DNA of 64,000 nt, taken from Acidobacterium sp. Lineage in GTDB: Bacteria > Acidobacteriota > Terriglobia > Terriglobales > Acidobacteriaceae. The notes below the pieces were generated by a model, which saw nothing but the letters and a program-made list of their open reading frames with translations, was not told the origin of the DNA and made no database searches. Position 1 is the first letter of the stretch; each line of letters starts with the position of its first letter. The position numbers were made by a program, and so were the translations under genes. Shown here one piece after another: positions 58,630-64,000 of the stretch. Where the stretch lies: contig PMUI01000121.1 of the NCBI GenBank assembly GCA_003166955.1, forward strand, positions 298-64,297, given 5' to 3'.

Positions 58630-59640
58630 ATGGCCACCACCGCCACGCCGCCCCAACGAAAGCAACGCCGAGCGTGGCGAACCATCCGCTGGCTCCTTCT
58701 CAGCATCCTCCTGCTCCTCGTCCTCATCGTCGCCGTCGCCTTCCTCCGCCCCCTCACCATGCTCTGGTTCGCAACGCAAACCCGCCTCCGCTTTCAGGGC
58801 ATCGACTCCGACTACACGCACATTCCCTTCGCCGGAAATCCCAGCGTCCGCATCCACTACTACTCCGGCGGCTCCGGCTCGCCGGTCGTTCTGGTCCACG
58901 GCCTCGGCGGCCGCTCTGAGGACTGGGCCAATCTCATGCCCCAGCTCGTCCGCGACCATCACCGCGTCTACGCCCTCGATCTCCCCGGCTACGGTCGCTC
59001 CGACTGGCCCACCAACGCCGCCTACTCCATCCCCGAACTCTCTGCCGCTGTCGAAGCCTTCCTCGACAACCGCCACCTCGCCCGCACTGACCTCGCCGGA
59101 TGGTCCATGGGCGGCTGGCTCGTCATGCGCGTTGCCCTCGATCAGCCGCAGCGCATCCGCCGCCTCGTCATTTTCGACAGCGCCGGCACCCGTTTCCCCC
59201 TCACCTGGGACACGACCCTCTTCGAGCCCGACTCCCCAACGAAGCTGGCCGCCCTCGACGACCTCCTCATGGCCGCGCGCGCCCCGCACGTTCCCAGCTT
59301 CATCCAGCGCGACATCTTCCGCTTCGTCAGCCGTCACGCCTGGGTCGTCCGCCGCAACATGGACGCCATGCTCACCGGCGCTGACCTGCTCGACGGTCAG
59401 CTCGGCGCGCTCAAAATGCCCATGCTCATCGTCTGGGGCAAGCAGGATCACCTCATCCCCGTCTCCGCAGGCGACGAAATCCACCACGCCATCCCGCAAT
59501 CCGAGTTCGAAGTCTTCGACGGCTGCGGCCATCTCGCCCCCGGCCAGTGCGCCGCCCAAATCGGCCCGGTCTTCAAAGGATTCCTCGACGAGCCCGCGCC
59601 CATCCCCGGCCAGCAAGCCGAAATCCTGAAGAAGCCCTGA
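58630..59640 (+). CDS. Membrane-anchored alpha/beta-hydrolase
   Basis: 336 aa. An N-terminal membrane helix (IRWLLLSILLLLVLIVAVAFL, ~19-39) anchors a canonical hydrolase: VVLVHGLGGRSEDW, nucleophile elbow GWSMGG, Asp in WGKQDHLIP and His in CGHLAPGQ. The expected location is the periplasmic face or cytosolic side of the inner membrane. Substrate unknown. Its ATG lies 24 bases after the Nudix stop, so the three plus-strand genes may form an operon. Confidence 0.88.
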   Translation: MATTATPPQRKQRRAWRTIRWLLLSILLLLVLIVAVAFLRPLTMLWFATQTRLRFQGIDSDYTHIPFAGNPSVRIHYYSGGSGSPVVLVHGLGGRSEDWANLMPQLVRDHHRVYALDLPGYGRSDWPTNAAYSIPELSAAVEAFLDNRHLARTDLAGWSMGGWLVMRVALDQPQRIRRLVIFDSAGTRFPLTWDTTLFEPDSPTKLAALDDLLMAARAPHVPSFIQRDIFRFVSRHAWVVRRNMDAMLTGADLLDGQLGALKMPMLIVWGKQDHLIPVSAGDEIHHAIPQSEFEVFDGCGHLAPGQCAAQIGPVFKGFLDEPAPIPGQQAEILKKP

Positions 59641-59700
59641 GCGAACTTCGCGCCGCAACCGGCCTCCTCATGTTTCAAGCTCTCATCGACCATCATGGAC

Positions 59701-59782
59701 GCTGGGGGTGGAATGCGGAACGCTGGGGGCTGAGCGCTGAACGCTGAGGGCTGCTTTCTATTGCCTACTGCCTACTGCCTAC
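59701..59782. repeat. Degenerate GCTGAACGCTG and TGCCTAC tandem repeats
   Basis: Units of GCTGGGGG/GCTGAACG type (59701-59752) are followed by three exact TGCCTAC copies (59762-59782). The latter run into the last codons and stop of the minus-strand gene at 59765, so the repeat defines its C-terminus. Similar units recur at 60124-60175 on the other side of that gene. Confidence 0.65.
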
Positions 59783-60106
59783 TCCCTGGTTCTGATCGCA
59801 GAACTCCCGATACCGCCGCACATATCGAAAATCAGCAAACAAAGTCGCCGCCGCGATCAGCATGCACACCACCAAAATCCACCGGCTCCGCTTATCCGGA
59901 AACCGCCCCATCTGCCGAAAGCAAATCGAAATCACAAACGCCGCCAGCGTAGCCAGCACCGTCAGCGGAGCCAGAGAATCGCAGTGAATCTCCGCCGACT
60001 CCAGCATCAACCAAGCCGAAGCCACCGCCGTTACCACCGCAATCCCAGCAGTGATCACAATCCGCCACTGCTTAGCCGGAGCCTCCTGCTTTCTCTGATC
60101 GATCAC
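59765..60106 (-). CDS. Small three-helix membrane protein, bracketed by repeats
   Basis: 113 aa with three hydrophobic segments (~17-35, ~45-62, ~75-92), a Cys-containing short loop and a basic tail RYVRRYREFCDQNQ. Its C-terminal residues GVGSRQ come from the TGCCTAC tandem repeat, so that end has grown or been rewritten by repeat expansion. Function unknown. Between two repeat clusters. Confidence 0.5.
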   Translation of the reverse strand: MIDQRKQEAPAKQWRIVITAGIAVVTAVASAWLMLESAEIHCDSLAPLTVLATLAAFVISICFRQMGRFPDKRSRWILVVCMLIAAATLFADFRYVRRYREFCDQNQGVGSRQ

Positions 60107-60123
60107 TAATCGCTCTGGTTTTT

Positions 60124-60175
60124 CTGAACGCTGAACGCTATCCGCTGAACGCTTTCCTGTTCCCTGTTCCCTGCT
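60124..60175. repeat. Degenerate CTGAACGC and CCTGTTCC tandem repeats
   Basis: CTGAACGCTGAACGCTATC and CTGAACGCTTTC units (60124-60154) followed by CCTGTTCCCTGTTCCCTG (60155-60173). The CTGAACGC unit matches that at 59735-59747. It fills the short spacer between kdsC and the membrane-protein gene. Confidence 0.6.
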
Positions 60176-60177
60176 TT

Positions 60178-60843
60178 TCAGAATCCGCCCTTCCCAATAT
60201 CCATGCCCGCCGGCAGCGGATTCCGCTCGTCGATGTACTCCTCAATCGTCTTGTCCAGAATCCCCTTCGCCGCCAGGATGAACTCAATCGCGTCCCGCGC
60301 CCCGCCGCGCCCGCCCTCATGCGGCGTCACGTAGTGCGCCTCCGCCTTCACCCGCTCCCGCGCATTCGCCACCGCCACCGCAAACCCGCACTCCCGCATC
60401 ACCGGCAGATCGATCACGTCATCGCCCACGTACGCAATCGCCTCGAGCCCAATCTGCTCCTTCGCCATGATCTCCCGCACCGCTTTCATCTTGTAGGCCT
60501 GCCCCATGTAGACGTACTCGAGGCGCAGATCCCGCGCCCGCAGCGCCACGGTTTCCGAAATCCGCTTCGTGATGATCGCGCACTTCATCCCGCCCAGCTT
60601 CGCCAGCGAAATGCCCGTCCCGTCGTGCGCGTTGAAGCCCTTCGCTTCCACCATGCTCTGCGAGGAGATGGCGTAGCCGCCCTTGCTCTCCATCGCCGCA
60701 GCATGGTCGCCCGTCGTCGTACTCGGTGCAGGTGCGGGAAAGAGCCAGATACCCCCGTCGGTCAGCACACCATCCACATCAAAAATGATCAGCTTGATTT
60801 TGCGCGCGCGTTCCTCAGCGCTCAGCGAAGAAGACGTACCCAT
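60178..60843 (-). CDS. kdsC: 3-deoxy-D-manno-octulosonate 8-phosphate phosphatase
   Basis: HAD phosphatase releasing free Kdo for CMP-Kdo synthesis, supplying waaA. 221 aa, longer than the typical 170-190. Nucleophile/acid pair Asp22/Asp24 in IIFDVDGVLTDGGIW; TKR in CAIITKRIS; the late acidic motif YVGDDVIDLPVM and EGGRGGARDAIEFIL near the end. The excess length is a ~20-residue insert between the DxD strand and the usual AFHVRDG-like segment, here GFNAHDGTGI. No other Kdo pathway gene adjoins it; the rest lie at 7.7 kb. Confidence 0.9.
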   Translation of the reverse strand: MGTSSSLSAEERARKIKLIIFDVDGVLTDGGIWLFPAPAPSTTTGDHAAAMESKGGYAISSQSMVEAKGFNAHDGTGISLAKLGGMKCAIITKRISETVALRARDLRLEYVYMGQAYKMKAVREIMAKEQIGLEAIAYVGDDVIDLPVMRECGFAVAVANARERVKAEAHYVTPHEGGRGGARDAIEFILAAKGILDKTIEEYIDERNPLPAGMDIGKGGF

Positions 60844-60901
60844 ATATCCGCATTGTAGCGAGTGCCGAACCGCGTTCCGTCAGCGGCACCGCGCGCCCTC
60901 A

Positions 60902-61264
60902 TCAATCGTCCTCGAGTGGATCGGAATAGACGACGATTCCACCGTCCCTCTGCATAACCCCCTCGTAACAAGCCTGCATCATCGAATCGTCGCTGTGGAA
61001 TGGCTGTGCGACCTTCTTCAGTCTTTTCACTTGTGGCTCCTGCCATCCATACGTTTTCAGGAGCGAAAAGACCTTGCCCTCCAACTCGTCTTCAGAGCTG
61101 CGCACCATCACCAGCAGCGGATACCGCACGCCGCTCTGGTGCGCAGGATCGGAGCCGTCGGCCCGAGCTTCGCAGAGTGCGGCCCAGATGTCGGTGCCGG
61201 GTGCCTTGTTCCGAAAGAGTCTGTTCCATTGCATCGGATTCGCCGGACGACGGAATACCTGCAT
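60902..61264 (-). CDS. Small conserved protein of unknown function
   Basis: 120 aa from ATG 61264 (AGGAG upstream, wide spacing). Two-part layout: RRPANPMQWNRLFRNKAPGTDIWAALCEARADG then a compact domain (VRYPLLVMVRSSEDELEGKVFSLLKTYGWQEPQVKRLKKV) ending in an acidic Asp/Glu tail, and IVVYSDPLEDD. Reminiscent of small acidobacterial stress or sensor proteins, but no family recognised. It is in the plus-strand msbA gene's upstream spacer, divergent from it. Confidence 0.6.
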   Translation of the reverse strand: MQVFRRPANPMQWNRLFRNKAPGTDIWAALCEARADGSDPAHQSGVRYPLLVMVRSSEDELEGKVFSLLKTYGWQEPQVKRLKKVAQPFHSDDSMMQACYEGVMQRDGGIVVYSDPLEDD

Positions 61265-61388
61265 TGTAACGAGTATCTCCTGATGTTCCGTCCCGCCACT
61301 CCGGTTCGCCTTCCCCTGCCAGCCCCAAACGTATCGCGCGGTAAAATAAGCAGATGCCTTGTTTCCCCGTGCCGGGAGCCCTCGCCGC

Positions 61389-63332
61389 ATGAAGCGTTTC
61401 TGGCGCCTGCTCTACTACGCGCGCCGCTACTCGCTCCAGGCTCTCTCCGCCGTGGTCCTCGCCGCCGGTGTCGGCCTCCTCGATGCCTTCCGCGTTCTGC
61501 TCATCGGCCCCATCTTCGACAACGTCCTCCACCCCGGCTCAGGCACCAACCCCGCGAAACAAAGCCCCCTCCTCGGCGAAATCGGCGAGCGCTGGCACAT
61601 CCACATCACCCTGCAGAACCTTGTCCCCTCGCGCCTCCACAACGACTGGTCCGTCATCGCCTTTGCCTTCGTCGCCTCCACCCTCCTCAAAGGCATCTGC
61701 GACTACACCGGCACCTACCTCGCTAACTACGCCGGCTTCGGCATGATCACCGACATGCGCGACGACCTCTACGAGTCGATCCTGCGCCGCTCCGTCTCCT
61801 TCTTCCAGAAGCACACCACCGGCTCGCTTCTCTCCGCCCTCATCAACGACATCGAGCGCGTCCAGTACGCCACTTCCTCCATCCTCTCCGACTTCCTCCA
61901 GCAGGCCTTTACCCTGCTCTTCATGATCGGCCTGGTCATCGCTCTCGGCGGCAAGCTGGCCTGGATCCTCCTCATCTTCCTCCCTATCGTCGCCGGCTCC
62001 ATCCGCCGCATCGGCCGCGACGTCCGCCGCACCACCCGCCGCGGCCAGGACAAGCTCGCTGACATTCAGAACATCCTCCACGAAACCATCACCGGCAACC
62101 GAATCGTCAAAGCCTTCAATATGGAGTTCTGGGAGCTCCTCCGCTTCCGCCAGGCCGCGAAACGCCTCTTCCGCGCCAACCTCCGCTCCGTGCGCGCCCA
62201 GGCCATCACCTCGCCGCTCATGGACTTCATCGGAGCGGTCGCCATCGCTATGTTGCTGTGGGTCGGCCGCAACGAAATCGGCCACGGCGCCATGAAAGAA
62301 GGCGTTTTCTTCGCCTTCATCGTTGCCCTCTTCAAGATGTACGACCCCGTCCGCCGCTTCGGCATTTACTACAACAACTTCCAGCAGGCCGCCGGAGCCT
62401 CCGCCGCCATCTTCGACTTCATGGACGACCAGGATGAAGTGCCCGAGGCGAAGCATCCGCGCCCCCTCAAAGGTTTCCAGAACAGCATCGAGCTCCAAAA
62501 CGTCAGCTTCCGCTATCGCGAAGGCGAGCGCGATGGTCCGCCTATCGTCCTGCACGATATCGACCTGACGATCAATCGCGGCGAAGTCGTCGCCCTCGTC
62601 GGACCCAGCGGAGCAGGGAAGTCGACTCTGGTGAATCTCATCCCGCGCTTCTTCGACGTCACCGGTGGCCGCATCCTCATCGACGGAATCGACGTCCGCC
62701 AGGTCAGCCTCGCCTCCCTGCGCACCCAGATCGGCAAAGTCACCCAGGAGACCATCCTCTTCAACGACACGGTGCGCAACAACATCGCCTACGGCCAGCC
62801 CGACGTCCCCCTCGCGCGCGTCGTCGAAGCCGCGAAGAACGCCCTCGCCCACGACTTCATCGAACGCATGCCCGACGGCTACGACACCGTCATCGGCGAA
62901 AGAGGTCTCCGCCTCTCGGGCGGTGAGCGCCAGCGCCTTGCCATCGCTCGCGCCATCCTCAAAAACGCCCCCGTGCTCATCCTCGACGAAGCCACCTCCG
63001 CCCTCGACGCCGAAAGCGAATCCCTGGTCCAGGTGGCGCTCGCCAATCTCATGGCAGGCCGCACCGTCATCGTCATCGCGCATCGCCTCTCCACCGTCCG
63101 CCGCGCCACCCGCATCGTCGTCCTCGAGCGCGGATGTATCACCGCCATCGGCACCCACGAAGAGCTTCTGCAAACCTCTCCCATCTACCAGAAGCTCTAC
63201 CGCCTGCAGTTCATGGACATCGGCGACGCCAACGGCAACGCCATCGGCGGCAACGAACCCGAAACCGCGCCCAACCTCGAAGAGACCCTGCCGGCCACCG
63301 AACCCGTCCTCACAGGAAAGATCAACCCATGA
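61389..63332 (+). CDS. msbA: MsbA-like lipid flippase ABC transporter
   Basis: 647 aa, half-transporter with six membrane helices (~1-340) and a C-terminal nucleotide-binding domain: Walker A GPSGAGKST, signature LSGGERQRLAIARAILKNAPVLILDEATSALD including Walker B, and the His-switch VIAHRLSTVRR. ATG 61389 has GGGAG ~10 nt upstream. It resembles MsbA, which flips lipid A-core across the inner membrane, and sits 545 bases from kdsC on the other strand. The C-terminal ~45 residues are a flexible Asn/Thr/Glu tail. Other exporters of the same class cannot be excluded. Confidence 0.85.
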   Translation: MKRFWRLLYYARRYSLQALSAVVLAAGVGLLDAFRVLLIGPIFDNVLHPGSGTNPAKQSPLLGEIGERWHIHITLQNLVPSRLHNDWSVIAFAFVASTLLKGICDYTGTYLANYAGFGMITDMRDDLYESILRRSVSFFQKHTTGSLLSALINDIERVQYATSSILSDFLQQAFTLLFMIGLVIALGGKLAWILLIFLPIVAGSIRRIGRDVRRTTRRGQDKLADIQNILHETITGNRIVKAFNMEFWELLRFRQAAKRLFRANLRSVRAQAITSPLMDFIGAVAIAMLLWVGRNEIGHGAMKEGVFFAFIVALFKMYDPVRRFGIYYNNFQQAAGASAAIFDFMDDQDEVPEAKHPRPLKGFQNSIELQNVSFRYREGERDGPPIVLHDIDLTINRGEVVALVGPSGAGKSTLVNLIPRFFDVTGGRILIDGIDVRQVSLASLRTQIGKVTQETILFNDTVRNNIAYGQPDVPLARVVEAAKNALAHDFIERMPDGYDTVIGERGLRLSGGERQRLAIARAILKNAPVLILDEATSALDAESESLVQVALANLMAGRTVIVIAHRLSTVRRATRIVVLERGCITAIGTHEELLQTSPIYQKLYRLQFMDIGDANGNAIGGNEPETAPNLEETLPATEPVLTGKINP

Positions 63333-64000
63333 CCGAGACAAGGCCGTCCGGCGCCAGTCAGCCCGACTCGAAGCAGCCGGTCTTCTCCATGACCGGATTC
63401 GCCCGCATCGCCGGTCGCGTCTCTGAGACCCTCGGCTTTTCCCTCAGCCTCAAGAGCGTCAACCACCGCTTCCTCGACCTCCACATGCGCCTCCCCAACG
63501 GATCCGAAGGCGTGGAGATGAACCTCCGCCGCATCCTCAAAGAAAAACTCCGTCGCGGCCACGTCGAAGTCACGCTCAGCATCGAGCGCAGCCAGAAAGC
63601 CGAAGCCGGCTACGACCACGCCCTCGTCGCCGCTTATGTTGAAGCCTTCCGCGCCGCCGCCGCCGAGCACCGTCTCACCGCCGACCCCGACCTGAATGCC
63701 GTTTTCCGCCTCCCCGGCGTGCTCATGGCCGAGTCGCGCAGCAGCGAAGAAGAACTCAAAGCTCTCGAGGAATCCGTCCTCCTCGAAACCGACTCCCTCA
63801 TCGCGGCACTGCAAACCATGCGCGTCCAGGAAGGCTCAGCCCTGGCCGGTGAACTCTGCGCCGGCATGCAACGTCTCCGCGCCCTGGTCGACGAAGCCAC
63901 GACCCTGCGCGAACAAGTCCAGCTGGCCTACTTCGACCGCCTGAACCAGCGCATGAAAACCATGCTCGACGGCGGATTCGACCAGGAACGCATCCTCCAG
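63329..64000 (+). CDS. yicC: YicC-family endoribonuclease, 3'-truncated by window
   Basis: 224 residues visible from ATG 63329, which overlaps the msbA stop (ATGA); the frame runs on past the window edge. A ~20-residue extension precedes the family N-terminus SMTGFAR, then KSVNHRFLDLHMRLPNG, RRGHVEVTLSIER and the helical domain beginning ALVAAYVEAFRAAAAEH. YicC is an RNase that affects small-RNA and polynucleotide turnover; full length is ~290 aa, so ~70 residues are missing here. Pairing with msbA is probably by genome neighbourhood, not function. Confidence 0.92.
   Translation, partial: MTETRPSGASQPDSKQPVFSMTGFARIAGRVSETLGFSLSLKSVNHRFLDLHMRLPNGSEGVEMNLRRILKEKLRRGHVEVTLSIERSQKAEAGYDHALVAAYVEAFRAAAAEHRLTADPDLNAVFRLPGVLMAESRSSEEELKALEESVLLETDSLIAALQTMRVQEGSALAGELCAGMQRLRALVDEATTLREQVQLAYFDRLNQRMKTMLDGGFDQERILQ

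Noticed and set aside
58048-59658. 536-codon minus-strand open frame across Nudix and hydrolase genes
   Set aside because: Gly/Asp/Glu-rich mirror of two recognised enzymes.
59762-59782. Short regular repeats as CRISPR
   Set aside because: The units are 7 bp and directly adjacent with no spacers, and no cas gene is in the window.

Overview
The window is high-GC, gene-dense bacterial DNA. It most likely comes from an Acidobacteriota chromosome of the Terriglobia type. This is a family-level inference: an exosortase-EpsI fusion of the XrtJ type sits beside its small DSPENPT protein, a secretin carries TPR and cohesin parts, extracellular beta-propeller proteins have Ig-like leaders, an HpnJ-type hopanoid radical SAM gene is present, and a complete Gram-negative lipid A/Kdo gene set is scattered through the window. 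No phage, insertion sequence or CRISPR array was found. The window cuts a gene at each end: the first beta-propeller protein at base 1 and a yicC gene at base 64000.

Layout. 1-6.4 kb is surface biology: two secreted propeller proteins around an exosortase and its divergent 66-aa partner. 6.4-12.5 kb holds a GNAT and a secreted protein on the minus strand, then a plus-strand envelope operon: waaA, lpxK, a GT9 glycosyltransferase, an ICMT-like methyltransferase and a DUF3108 protein. 12.5-17.3 kb has a free-standing urocanase-like domain, a structured RNA candidate with a tiny membrane protein, and a minus-strand secretin plus two pseudopilins. 17.6-28.8 kb is housekeeping (smpB, pepA, lgt, hpt, deoC, rbfA, a DHH phosphoesterase) and a GAF-GAF-SpoIIE phosphatase, interrupted by three toxin-antitoxin loci. 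28.8-41.3 kb has a glycosyltransferase with an inserted PDZ domain, a twin GNAT, a cytidylate-kinase-like gene, a fourth TA locus, mutS2, a threonine dehydratase preceded by a classical attenuator, an M48 protease and an aldo/keto reductase. 41.4-49.8 kb has a GH31 enzyme, a tRNA-Met with small orphan genes downstream, an acyl-peptidase-like hydrolase, and an hpnJ-EamA-EamA operon. 49.9-64 kb has an adaptor-TPR-TolC export operon, queF, a decayed four-helix-bundle gene, secreted proteins, a nitroreductase-Nudix-hydrolase run, kdsC, msbA and yicC.

How the parts fit. Outer-membrane construction dominates: Kdo phosphatase (kdsC), Kdo transfer (waaA), lipid A 4'-kinase (lpxK), glycosyl transfer (GT9), flipping (msbA), lipoprotein maturation (lgt), and hopanoid modification (hpnJ). 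Export functions sit around it: exosortase, secretin/pseudopilins, and an adaptor/TolC pair.

The most notable observations are: (1) the exosortase/DSPENPT pair; (2) an Ile-rich leader peptide plus competing hairpins ahead of ilvA, which looks like ribosome-mediated attenuation; (3) a urocanase-like Rossmann domain standing alone; (4) a PDZ domain inserted in a GT39 enzyme; (5) a three-hairpin RNA candidate ahead of a 34-aa membrane protein; and (6) short degenerate tandem repeats in spacers that bracket a decayed four-helix-bundle gene and a membrane-protein gene. All assignments come from reading motifs by eye; no search was run.
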